A stretch of 64,000 bases of DNA, from the NCBI GenBank assembly GCA_958430865.1, contig CAUDNR010001791.1:24259-88258 (forward strand), in the 5' to 3' direction. This document shows positions 48,265 through 60,412 of the stretch, one piece after another. Source of the stretch: Entrophospora sp. SA101. Lineage: Eukaryota > Glomeromycota > Glomeromycetes > Entrophosporales > Entrophosporaceae. A program made the position numbers and the translations under genes. The notes under the pieces are model-generated. The model saw only the letters and a list, made by a program, of their open reading frames with translations, did not search any database and was not told where the DNA came from. Each line of letters begins with the position of its first letter. Position 1 is the stretch's first letter.

Positions 48265-49056
48265 TAATTGTATATGAAATCTTGCAATTAATCAAAACGT
48301 TAACTCGAACTCGGCCGTAAAACGTAAAATAATTGAGATTGACCAAAAGCTACCTTCGCAATATGCATTTCACATCAAAATACTATCGAGTTAACCAGTC
48401 TCAAAAGACCAGATCAGACCGGTCAAGCTCAACCTCAAGTCAAAACCAAATTAAAATTATATCTTAAAATTAAAAGTCGAAACTGGTTTTTTGGCTTCGC
48501 ACAGTTTCAAAACAATTGATTTCTTTATGGCTATTTGCATGTCACCTTCTTTTAATCTGTTCGCTTGCTTCTTCAGTTTGATCCCTTCTAAGGTACACTT
48601 CCCGTTGGTGCGGATGACATGTATGTAATAATCATATCAACGATTGGAAATGTATGACTTTTTTTAACAAATAAACTTTATAAATATAAATTATATTGTA
48701 TTCGCCCGAAATGCTTTTGATTAGATCCTTCGACTAGGACTTGGGTTAGAAGAAATGTGTCTACCTCTTTTCCTATTATTATTAACAATGTATGTTAAAA
48801 TTAATAGTAAATTGTCAAATTATACTTTTTGTAGGCAATTTACTATGACTTCTTTTTTCCTTGTTATTTGATTTCTTCTAGCTATAATAGATGCATATTT
48901 ATTCATTAGTTGAGTTTGTGCAATTAATACCAATGAATATATTCGTTGTTAAAAATGATATCTTGTTGGTTTTATCTTCATTGATATCTGAAGTTTGTGA
49001 GGTGGAGAGAGTTGGTAACCTTATCATTATTTGTAATTACTTTCTTAATCTCAATA
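48265..49056. other. Intergenic, copy C, left of the Tc1 element
   Basis: Counterpart of 8261-9052, with no gene. Confidence 0.3.
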
Positions 49057-49058
49057 TA

Positions 49059-50371
49059 CAGTCCCCCAAAAAAGTAATGGCGGGGTGCCTTTTATGCCAT
49101 GTAATCCTTTTTATGGTGCGATCAGTTGCTGTTGGGATATATTAGATTACTATCGGTATATTTTGAGACTTGTACTACACTGTTTGTTTACTTCGAATTT
49201 GAATATATATTTTGATTAGTAAAGCATATTACTTCGACAAATGGAAAATTTTTCTTTAAAAGAGAACTGCAAAGCGGTTAAGAACTTGTGGCGACAAGGC
49301 TACAAAAGTCCAACACAAATCTCTCAAAAGACTAGTGTTCCTCTTTGCTCCTGTGAACAATATGTAGCTCACCTTCGCAAAAATGGCAAAATTCCAGAAA
49401 TTCATCGTTCTGGATGTCCATGCAAAGTTTCACCAAAAATGCACCGCCAGATCGGCAAAATTGTAAATTTGAATCACTTTGTGAAATTAAGGCTCGACTT
49501 GAGGAAACCCACACAGATTTTGAGGCGACTGAACAAACTATTCGTAACGAACTCTCTAGACTTGGTTATGTTGCTACTTTACCAAGACATGTCCCTCTTC
49601 TCACCAAACAAGCCAAGCAAAACCGGTTGGTATGGGCTCAAAGCCATTCACGTTATAACTGGCGCAAGGTCGTATTTTCCGATGAAACAACTTTGCAGAT
49701 GTTTTGAAACACTTGTTTGGCTTGGTCACGCTCTGAAAAACCCATTACACCAATGGTAAAACACCTGTTTAAACTTCACATGTGGGGTGTAATTTGTGCA
49801 TGTGGAAAAGTTGGAATGTGTATGTTCGTGGAGAACATGGATTGACACCTCTATCGAAAAATTCTCAATGAGAATTTGTATGACAATGCAAATAGCATTG
49901 GCAGGGATCAAAGCTGGGTTTTCCAGCAAGATAACGATCCCAAACATACTTCAAAGGAGGTTTGTGCAGGTCTTGAATTGCATCTGCCGAAGCGGGTTTT
50001 GCCTTGACCATCATATAGCCCAGATCTCAACCTGATCGAAAATATCTGGGCAATTCTCAAGCACAATGTAGAGAAGAGGGTCAAGGCAATGGTGGTGCAA
50101 AAATGAATGTGTCACAGGAGACATTTATTGCGTTAGCAAGGGAGGAGTGGAAATAATATACCTGATGATGTAGTTCTTAGATGTGTTACTAGTATGCCAG
50201 ATCGCATTTGGGTCTGCATTGATGCAGAAGGAGAACATACCAAGTACTGATTTTTTATAGGTATATCCTCTACCTAAATATGGTCTGGATATAAAAATTT
50301 GGAAATAGTTTCTTATGTAGAAAATTTTTTTATATAAAAAAACACTCCGCCATTACTTTTTTGGAGGACTG
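49059..50371 (+). mobile_element. Tc1/mariner DNA transposon, copy C
   Basis: Same element as 9055-10367 with the same TA borders (49057-49058 and 50372-50373) and the same inverted termini. It is at the same site within the duplicated segment, so it was copied with it and is not an independent insertion. Confidence 0.93.
49241..50254 (+). pseudogene. Tc1-type DDE transposase, broken, copy C
   Basis: Carries the same frameshift and the same TGA (49705-49707) as the copy at 9237, with the DDE residues still traceable in SDETT, QQDNDPKHTS and PDLNLIENIW. The lesions are shared, so the element was already inactive when the segment duplicated. Confidence 0.9.
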
Positions 50372-50373
50372 TA

Positions 50374-51177
50374 CCTTTCCTGACTTCTACTTCTTTCTCT
50401 TGAGTTTTTCCTTCTCGGGTTTTATATAAAACGTTTGCAGATTTTTCCTTGTCATTTTATTCTAAAGTGTTTAATAAAAACAATTATTACCAACAAGTAA
50501 AGTATTTAAATATTATGATAATAATTAAAAAGATCCAAACTGAATAGTTACAAAAAAGAAGCTATCAATTAAAACTAAAATATGGTTGTTTATTTATATA
50601 TCACAATTACTATTTATTTGTAATATAAATATGTAATTTCAAATTGATGTAAAAAAAAAAAGAATTAACACAAATTTCCTTCTAAAAATCTCTAAATAAC
50701 AATCAGTTATCAATTTAACTAATAACCATTTTTTAAAGAACCAATTAACATCAATTGGCATGACATCATTATACCTGCAATATAAGCAATGGAAGAAAGC
50801 TGTCATATTTTCAGAACCACACTAGTTAAAGGAGAAATTGAATGGTGTGGTGCCATGTTGCTAATTGTAGATGAAATGGTTTTTTCCATTAATTTCAATT
50901 AAATTAATGGGGTCTGATTCATTTCATCAACAGTCACTTCACCAACACCCATTTCGTTGAAAGTTCTTTTCGTCAAAAATTATTTCGTCACAAAAAAAAA
51001 AACTTCATTAAACAAATTTCTCCTCACACACCTCACACACTCCACTTTCCTCACCTAATTTCTTAATAGTCGAATGATTTGTCACATTAAACGATTGGGA
51101 AGTGTATTTTCCGAAATTTTTTGGTGATCAATGTCGAAATTCTATTAATAAAATTAGCCACAAACCTTAATTTTAAC
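50374..51177. other. Intergenic, right end of copy C
   Basis: Counterpart of 10370-11173; no gene. Confidence 0.3.
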
Positions 51178-52003
51178 CTTTTTTTGCTCAACAATCTCCA
51201 CCAAATTTGAGAGACAGATTTTTTAAGACTTATTCCTTCTTTTAAAAAAAAATTAGGAGATTATTAATAAAATAGTAAAAAATATTGGTGTTAAAGTTTG
51301 TCAACCAAATTACCACATTTGGAAATTAATTATCTATTTTTGGTCATTATTCCTGATAATCTTCTGATAATCTCCTGCCTACATTTTTTCCTTTTTGTGT
51401 ATTGATAAATAAATTTATCAAAATTTAATATGTTTTTTGGAGTTTTTTGCCATTTTCACTAAACTTTAATAAACAACAATCCACATAAAGCTATACCTAT
51501 ATGAAAGCTTACAATATTTTACATCTTTTCAACCACTCACCAAGTTTATAAAGATAATATTGGTAAAAAATCTTAGCTTTGAAATAAAAAGTAATGCTGT
51601 TTTTGAATAAACAGAGCTTAACATAGAGAGCCTCTATCAATATGGAAGAGGGCTCATTAGAAAGCTATAATGCCATAGTTTTATTTCTGATTAATAATGA
51701 TGTTTGTATTTGTTATAAAAATAATGAGATATTTTAAAAAATTGATTTGTTACACGAGTCGGATTTTCATTTTATATATGTAATTACACTTCCTGTGACA
51801 TATCGTTTGACTGCTATAGTGTAAATTTAGAAATTATTACTACGTATATATATATTACTCAAAATGTAACCAACACTGCAAATCGCTAATTCATGGAAAT
51901 AATCGTCGCTGCTGTTTGCCACAATTATCAATTCGGACAAAGTCCCCTTATGGGATCAGGTTTCTCCCCAATAATAATAAGTCCCTCGTGTTACGGGCAC
52001 GCA
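51178..52003. other. Non-coding stretch right of copy C
   Basis: Unique in the window apart from ACTTCCTGTGACATATCGTT at about 51788, which recurs near 31391, and TTGTTACACG at about 51750. No gene is seen. Confidence 0.3.
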
Positions 52004-52279
52004 TTAGCATCTAGATTCCAACTCACATGATATTGATGAGAATTTACCATTGCCAAATGCAATAACAACTGTATTATCACCATTACCATTTGCTATTCTC
52101 TCACACGGCACACAAAAGGCTTTCTGTTTATTAATAAAGGATTTCCATCGCAAATGACGCCAGTGACGTTCACCATAAAAATCAAGGATTGCATCGAATG
52201 TAGCGAGGTAAGAGCCATATTCATAGACATTAGTGACATCAGATGTTGGGGTTGTATTGGTATTAAGTGAAGGGTATGC
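52004..52279 (-). pseudogene. Decayed fragment resembling a Fanzor1-type nuclease
   Basis: The minus-strand frame of 91 codons ends at TAA 52004 and has no start. It reads through LATFDAILDFYGERHWRHLR, WKSFINKQKAFC and NTVVIAFGNGKFSSIS. The pattern FYG-x-R-x2-R-x-LR, a basic KQK segment, and a hydrophobic strand followed by GNGxFSS is what I know from the region just before the C-terminal zinc ribbon of Fanzor1-type TnpB relatives in fungi. No zinc-ribbon cysteines or RuvC-III aspartate follow; the frame stops after ESRC. Upstream of LAYPSLN there are also stops. The assignment is by motif memory only and remains moderate. It is clearly not functional. Confidence 0.5.
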
Positions 52280-52737
52280 AAGTAATATTATTCAATGTTA
52301 TTCTTTGCAAATTAAATTAACAAAATATAGCTCATCTCGAACAACAGCCCAAATATATTTTCCTTAAAATCAACATCACATGATCTTGCACATCTTTTCT
52401 TTTCAACATCGCTCGCTGGTATATAACATGACGTGAAAGTTGTCTTTAACACATTTCTTTTATAGTTTATTCATTAAATGTCAAAAGAAATAATGCCAAA
52501 ACATCAAATATAATATATATTTTTTTAATTGAAAAAAAAATTTATGCTTCTGTTTTTATCACGAGAATACTTTTCTTGTAAAGATTATCGAAACTTTGTG
52601 TTTGACGGTTGCTGCAGTTCATATAATTTTAAAGTTTTATTACTAATTGTTGAATATAAAAAATTTATTTTTTTGAATGATTTATTTTATTGCATGTTTA
52701 GTTCCTCTATTACTATTATTAATTAATATTATATACA
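52280..52737. other. Intergenic
   Basis: AT-rich. The plus-strand frame 52529-52726 is without features. No gene. Confidence 0.3.
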
Positions 52738-52898
52738 CAGTGAATCTCGATTTAGCGGATACTAATTAAAAATCTCGGTTTTACGGATAAAGTTCAAAGA
52801 ACGGTTCAGTAATAAAAACCTTTTTGATAAAGCGGATATCTCGGTTTAACGGATTTTTGGAAAATTTTCCCCAATACTAACTATCCGCTAAATCGAGA
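52738..52898. mobile_element. Small pogo-like MITE
   Basis: CAGTGAATCTCGATTTAGCG at the left and an exact 17-bp reverse complement of TCTCGATTTAGCGGATA at 52882-52898 form terminal inverted repeats. Two degenerate internal units (TCTCGGTTTTACGGAT at about 52774 and TCTCGGTTTAACGGAT at about 52840) repeat the terminal motif. The CAGT start and the motif suit pogo/Tigger-type ends. At about 160 bp it has no coding capacity. It lies just upstream of the TPR gene and could contribute to its promoter. Confidence 0.75.
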
Positions 52899-53036
52899 CT
52901 TCTTCCATCAACAACGTGATTTGTGACCAATTAGTCAATATTTTCTGACCAATCAATTTTTGAATTGGGAATTTCAATTAACCCTTTCTTTTAAATCATC
53001 ATTACTAACAAAACATAGTATTTATTTTTAAAAAAA

Positions 53037-55194
53037 ATGGATAATGAAGAAATCATTCAAGTCGAAGATGTTCCTATTATTACTGAGGGAATTTCTGATA
53101 TAGAGGAAATAGTTGGGGATCAAACTTTGAATGAGAGTAATGAAACAGAAGAACAAGAATTATTAACTTATTCAGAACAACAACGTCTTATGCTTGGTAA
53201 ATAATAATAATTATTAATAAAGTACTTTTCACTCTTGCTACCCAGTGATTATTAAACTTTATTTGAAAAAAAAATAAAATTAGGAGCGATTAGTCACAAT
53301 GCATTACAAAGGCTTGATACTTTAAGGAAAAAAGTGATTGAGCAAACATCTGAAATACAAAACTATCAACAAAAACTATCAACTAAAGGTTAAAAACCAA
53401 AAATTTTTATTGATATAATGTAAAATTAAATTTTGCACATGATATATTTGTTTATATTAAACACCAATTTAATAATCACTTTGTACAGACATTGAGATAA
53501 AGATCCTTCAAGAAAAACTTGATAATTCCAACAATGAACTTATTAAAGTCAAAGCAGATCATGATAATAATAATATTGAATATAATCAAAAGAAGGAAGA
53601 ATTTACTGTTTCGTTAAATCAAAAAAACGAAGAAATAATATCTTATAAGAGTAATTAAAATTAATCATTGTTATTTTGGAAATTGGATATATTTTCTATC
53701 AATTTTCAAGCCTTTATATTTTTTTTCCATTTTTATGAATTGATTAATAGAGGAAAGAGAGGAGTTGACTGCTAAACAAAATGAATTACAAAATTTAATT
53801 ACAAATCAAGAAATTGAGTTAAAAAAATCAAATGAAAATATAATACATTTGAAGGTAAATAAATATATATATATATATATTATTATTAAAAAATACTGTT
53901 ATATATTGGTTCAATTAATTAAGTAATTATTTGTTAAATTTAGGGTGCGGCGGAACAAACACAAAGTAACAAGGATAATATTAATACAACTTTACAAGAT
54001 CAGATAAATAAATTAAAACAACATATAATAGAAATTACTAATTCTAAAGTATTTAATTTATTTGTTTTATTGTATATTTATTTTATTAATTAATCAATTT
54101 AAATTGATTGATTGTTAACTATTCTCAAATGATTTTGTTGCAATTTAGAATAAAGAGATTGAAAATCTTAAGAAAGAAAAAGATAAATATTATAATGATT
54201 TTAAAGGTGTTGAAGCCAAAATGATAAATTATTCTTCCCAAGCCCAAAAGCAAATTCATAAACTTAATGAAGAGAAAAAAGCAATCACAAATAATGCTAA
54301 TACAGAAAAAATCACAATCAGAAACAAGTTTGAGGAATTGAAAAAACAACTATTAGAGTGTAAAAGGAGTAATCAAACATTAGAAAGTTAGTATTATTAT
54401 CATTATCTTATGGTAGTAACATCAGTGAATAATATTGATGATAATGATTATTATTATTTGTAAATAATTTTTTAAATTGCCTTATATTTTTTTTTTATCT
54501 AGATGAAATTTCAAACTTCCAGAAGCAATCTAATGAATTAGAACAAAAATGCCTTCAAGTAATTCGAGTTTCTTTTAAATTTTTCTGAATAATTAGTCAG
54601 ATCATTTAATATTTTATAAATTTTATTATTAAAAAATATAAAGTATGAAAAAGATATAGAAACACTTACCAACACAAACAAAGATTTACAACAAAAATAT
54701 GATAGTTTACTTGGAGAAATGAATAATAGAATTACAACCGGCCTTATAAATAATTCGATATTAAATACTCCTAATCAACCTAGAACACTTGTGAGACACA
54801 TGAATTATCAATCGGTCACCCCTGTTGGATCGTTGACACCTGGTATTTGGCTGTTCTAATTCTTTTATAGATAATATTAAAATCTTTGGGATTTTTAATA
54901 TTTTTAATAACATGTAAATTGAAAAAAAATTTTTTTTTTTAGCACAAGGTCTCAATTCTCCAATTGCTAATACACCTAGGAATTTTGATATTACACTTGG
55001 ACATTCACCCAATATTCCAAATCTTCTCATTAAAGATTTAACGTCTACTTCTATCACTAATGAGTCAGCAAGCATTGAAAGTATGAAACAGTCATTAGAA
55101 CGTCAAAATAGAAATGTTATTGAATTGGTATGTATATATATATATATATTTGTGACTTTAAAAACCATTTATTCATTATTAATAAATTAAAATA

Positions 55195-55242
<48 letters not shown>

Positions 55243-58200
55243 ACATATTTTAAAAGACTAATGCAAGGTTAGAACTATTCAATCAATATTCTAAAGAAAA
55301 AAACAAAAACAAGAAATTATCCGAGACATTGGCCGATCTCAACAAAAAACTCAAAGAATACGTGAGCACAATCAATCAATCATCACATCATATTTATTAC
55401 AAGATAACATAATAATAACGTGTTAATATTTGGTTATATTTAGGTTCCCAAAGCTCAGGAAAGAAAAAAAGAGATTACAAAAATAGCTAATGAGTGTAAC
55501 AATTTGTCATCACAGCTTAACATGAGAAATGAAGAAATTGGATATTTAAGTGAAGAGGTGCAAAATCTTCAATTTGAAAAAGACCAGCTTAGCGAACGAC
55601 TATTGCAACTAGATGCTGGTAAATATATTCTTTTATTTCCAAAAATATATTTTAAAATTAATTTACAATTATAATGATAATTTTGATTTTATTTTTAGAA
55701 AGACAAATAGTCATGGACCATAACACAAGTCTAATCAGAGTTGTTGAAAGTCTTAAACAAAGTGGTGGTTTAACCGGTTTACAAACTCCAACAACGACGA
55801 TATCTTCTACTGAATCTGATACTTTACCACATGATGTTCCAGAGTTGATTCAAGTCTACACCAGAGTTAAAGCTGAACAACAATGTCATGTCATCAAGAT
55901 TCAGAGACTTGAAAATCAAGTTAAAGATTTGGAACAAACTAAAGAGAAATTATTGGATTCCATTAAATATATTAGAGGGGTGAACATTCGTCTGAAAAGT
56001 CAAGCATATTTGTTAAGCGCAGAACTTGAAAATGAAAGAAAATTACATGTTGAATTATCAGATTATATTAAAGGAAATGATTTGAGTAATCGTGATAAAT
56101 TATTATTAACAACAACCAATAATAATAGTAGTAATAGCGAAGACGGTTCTGCTCAAAAATTACAGGATCTTAAAAAAGAAAATTCGGAATTAAAGGTAAA
56201 TCATTATATATGTGGGCATGTGTTTATTTATTTAAATATAATTATAATAATGTATTTGTGTGTGATAGATGGAATATGAAATAATCAAAAGTGAATTGAA
56301 GAATATTGAAAAAAATTTAGAAGCAGCAAATAAAGAGTTGTTTAGTTATCGGCTTGAGAGAACAGAATATGAATTCCATAAAAAGTCATTGGAAGGTAGT
56401 TGAATGATTGATTGAATGATTGATTGATATATTAAAGCAAAATTATATAATAAACATTATTTTTTTTTTTTGGATAATCAGATAATTACAAAATTCTAGA
56501 AGCTCGATTTAATCTCAAAGAAGAAGAATGTCGTAGTGTTAAGGAAGTGTTGGATCAAATACGTAAACTGAATCAACAAATCGAAGAACAATTTTCAAAG
56601 GTATATATCATATATACATATATATCAGTGTTTAGTGTGTCATATTTATATTTCTTAATAATATTATTCCTTTATTAATTATGATTTTTTTGATAGGCAA
56701 ATAATGAAAGAACAGTAATGAGTGCTGAGCTTAATAACGTGAAATTTGAACTAGCTTCAGCCAAGGACAAATTATCTGATTCACAACGAGAATATGTTAA
56801 AGATTTGAATGAATTACATGTTGCAAGAGAGAAAGCAGAAAATTCATACAAGGAGGCACAAACATTGAAACAAGCTAATCAAGAACTTGAAAACAAATAT
56901 AACCAAACACAAGAGGAATTAAATAAATCTCAAGCCGAAGTTGAAAATCTTAAAGTGCAATTATCAGAATTGGATGAAAAACTTTCTAGTACTAATATTA
57001 AATGGACTGAAGAAAACCAAAAATTTGTAGATTCTGCTAAACAAGCAAGTGGTAAAGTTGATGAATTACAAACTAGTATTGATGAATTGAAGAAAAAAGT
57101 TGAGGAGCAAGCTGATGAATTGAAAAAATCTCAAGAAAGATTGACTGTTTATGAACAAAGTGAGCAAGGAGAATTCATTACTAAATTAAGGTGATATTAA
57201 AAAATTTTTTTTTAAAAAAATTTTTTTTCTTTAGTATTTGTAAAATAAAATTTAAATATTTGATTTAATTAATAGGAAAGAATTAGATTCTGCTAATGAA
57301 GTAATAAGTGTATCGAATAAGACAGCAGATGATCTTAAAATTTCCCTTAAAACACTTGAACTTGTTTCAACTAATGCCAAAAAAGACTATGAACAAACTA
57401 AAGCTACTCTAGAAAAAGAAAGAGTCGAATTCCAGGTATGATTACGGATTTTTTTTTAATGTTAGATTTGCCTCATGCATTTAACATTTATAATTGTTAT
57501 AATTGTAATGCAGTCACGATCAAAAGATTTTGATAGAATGGATGAAGAAAGTCAAAAAATGAGAAGTGAACTTTCACAAGTTAAACGAGAATTTACAGAA
57601 ATAACAATGGAAAAGAAACAACTTGAAAAGGAATTGAATGATATCAAAAATAAATTCGAAGATGATATAATACAATATCAATCAGAAATTCGAAAAAAAG
57701 AAGATATTTTGACAGAATTACAAAACAAATACAATCATGAATTGCAAATTCATATTAAAGATTCTCAAATGTTGAATGAAGTTAGACAACAATGCTCACA
57801 ACTACAATCTGATATTAAAAAGATAACGGTAATGATTAATCATGATAATGATGATGATAGTTATTTTAAAAAGCGAACTGATTGAATAATTGATCTTTTG
57901 ATATTATTTAAATCAGAATCAAAAGGAAACTTTAGAATTGCTATTGTCCCAAGAAAAAGAAAATCTCAATAGGGAATTGACGGAGTCAAGGACCCGGTAA
58001 AGATAGATGACAATTAAGATCTTATTCTAAAGATTATTTATTCAAAATTGCTCATTATAAATTTTTTTTTAAATCTAGCTGTAAAGATCTTGAAGAAAGT
58101 AACAGTGTCATTCAGAGCTATCTTGATAAGGAAACTGACATGTCAGAAGATAAAGTGATGCCAATACTGAGAAAGGAGAATGAAAGATTAATGGGTCAAA

Positions 58201-59561
58201 GAGAATTCTATCAACAAGAAGTTGAAAAATATAAAGCACTTCTTGAATTGAAACAGAAGACTTTTGATGAATTGGAACAAACATTAAATAAAGTAAGTGA
58301 CTGGCTGATAGAAAATATTCTTAATTGTATCATAAAACATTCTGATTGGAGTTTTTTTTTAGGAACGAGAGCAAAAAGATTCTATTGATTTAGAGCAATT
58401 GAAATCTCAACTACTTGAGAAACAAAACCAAATAAAGATACTTGAGGAAAGTAATAGAAGTCTTAGATCTGATTATGATAAAATGAAGAGCGAGGTTGAA
58501 CGATTGAATAAGTCAATAGATGATTCCAATAATGATAAACTTAAAATTGGAGGTATACACATCTTTTTCCTTGAAAAATGATTTATAATATTTATGCTAA
58601 ATATATCAAAAGTTTTTTATTCAATGATTTTTTTCCTTCATTTTTTTTTTTTTTTTTTTAAAAAAAAAGGCGAGAATGACAAATTAAAATTAGAAATTGA
58701 AAAATTTGGCAAAGAATTAAAACGTTTAGAAGATGATAATGTTTGGTGGAAAGATCGATTCCAGAGAGTTTTAGAGAAACATGGAGTATGTACATTCTTT
58801 TCTCCTCTACATGATTGTTGTTGTTGTTATTGTAATAATTCTAATCATCACCATTTATATTAATATTTAATTTTATTATAATAGATAAGTGATCCAAATG
58901 ATCTTCAAAAAATGAAAGATGATTTAAAAAAAATTAAAGAAGAAAGTGACATACTAAAAACTGAAAATCCAAAATTGAAGACAGAAGTACTTAGTCTGAG
59001 AAAGCAAATTCTTGAATTCAAAAGACAATATGAAAATTTCAAGAAACAATCTGAAGATACAAAAAAACAATTTGAAGATTCAAAAAAACAATCCGAGGAT
59101 TCAAAAAAACAATCTGAAGATTCAAAAAAACAATCTGAAGAGTTGAAAAAACAAATAGATGAATTCAAGAAACAAATAGATGACTTGAATAAAGAAATTG
59201 CTAGACTTAAGGAAGCTGATAAAAATTTTCAAACTCTCAAAACACAGGTAGGTTTTAGTAATATATATATGTTTGATCAGTAGTTTTTTATTTTATAAAT
59301 GAATAATAATTTAATAATGTTATTTTTTTTTTTTTTTTGATTTTTAGCATGAAAGTTTAAAAGGTTATGCGCAAAAATTGAAAACAGAATTATTAAGATT
59401 AAAAACTCAAGAAACACTTTGGACCAATAAAAATAAAAAACTTGAGAATGAAATTGCTGAGTTGAAAAAGGCTCAAGCAACTACATCGACTCCTATACAG
59501 TCGGTAGCTGAAGTCACTCCAACGGAACAACAGCAGCAACAGCAGCAGCAGCAGCAGCAGC

Positions 59562-59593
<32 letters not shown>

Positions 59594-60412
59594 AAACAAC
59601 AATTGCAGCAGCTGGCACTACAACGACAACAGCTGCAACAAAGACAACAACAACTGCAAATCCAAAAACAACAGCAACTGCAAAAACAGCAACAGCAACA
59701 GCAACAGCAGCAGCAGCAGCAACTACAACAGCAACAGCAACAGCAAAAGCAACAGCAAAAGCAACAAGTAGAAGCTTCGGCTGCGGAGACTACTACCATC
59801 ACCACTCCAGGCCATGTGGATGTTCCTAATCCTGAAGTAATTTCTAAACCTGTTGAAACTCCAAAACTTGAAACAACAACAACTGAAACAGAGACACAAA
59901 CTCCAACAATAACTAATCCTACTACAACTAAAACTGAAGTTGATGCTGCTGAAACTGATGCTGATGCTGAAAATGAAGCTGATACTGCTACCGCCACCGT
60001 TGAACCTACCGTTGAACCTACTGTTGAACCTATTGTTGAACCTACTGTTGAACCTATTGTTGAACCTACTGTTGAGCCTACTACTGAACCTACTATACAA
60101 CCTACCGTTGAACCTACCGTTGAGCCTACTATTGAGCCTACTATCCAACCTACTGTTGAACCTACCGTTGAACCTACCGTTGAACCTACTATTGAACCTA
60201 CTATTGAACCCACTATCCAACCTACAGAGACACTAATTAAAACTCAGGATGCACCTAAATCTGAAGAAACATATAAACCACCAGTAAAATTACAAAGACG
60301 GGGTCCTTTAGAGCTACCACCATCTACTGTTACTCAAATCAAACGACCTAGAGAAGAAGAACAACCTCAAGCAACAGATGATATAAATAAAAAGGCAAAA
60401 ACTGATTCTTGA
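53037..60412 (+). CDS. Nuclear-pore basket protein, TPR/Mlp1 type
   Basis: ATG 53037 (MDNEEIIQVEDVPIITEGIS) starts a gene of many short exons, ending at TGA 60412. Nearly the whole protein is predicted coiled coil. Family blocks: LPHDVPELIQVYTRVKAEQQ, SAELENERKLHVELSDYIKG, VMPILRKENERLMGQREFYQ and, most telling, DNVWWKDRFQRVLEKHG followed by ISDPNDLQKMKDDLKKIKEE, which matches the W-K-x-R-x-Q-x-(I/V)-L-x-K-(Y/H)-G plus D-P motif of TPR/Mlp1. Towards the C-terminus come seven-residue repeats (SEDSKKQ, 59050-59150), poly-Gln, four-residue VEPT repeats, and a basic tail with KRPREEE. Proteins of this family build the nuclear basket and act in mRNA export and checkpoint signalling. Exon borders of the small exons are approximate. 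The pogo-like MITE lies about 140 bp upstream. Confidence 0.88.
59520..59770 (+). repeat. Poly-Gln/CAA-CAG tract in the TPR gene
   Basis: CAG and CAA codons make a long Gln tract broken by Lys, Leu, Arg and Ile. It encodes part of the C-terminal region and is likely length-variable between strains. Reverse frames over it are shadows. Confidence 0.95.
59998..60233 (+). repeat. 12-bp minisatellite encoding VEPT repeats
   Basis: About 19 units of a 12-bp sequence (GTTGAACCTACC type) encode VEPT, IEPT, IQPT, VEPI and TEPT. The repeat stays in frame throughout, which supports translation. The unit length of four residues gives an acidic, proline-rich stalk. Confidence 0.95.

Larger units (their letters stand above)
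40344..51177. repeat. Segmental duplication, copy C
   Basis: Direct partner of 336-11173. Its left neighbour, continuous with the RBM42 block, is the arrangement also seen (inverted) in copy B, so copy C has the more ancestral-looking left border. Confidence 0.93.

Noticed and set aside
59473..60220. Long minus-strand frames opposite the TPR C-terminus (Val/Gly/Ser- and Cys-rich)
   Set aside because: They are antisense readings of the CAA/CAG and 12-bp repeats; the plus frame has the gene context and the family motifs.
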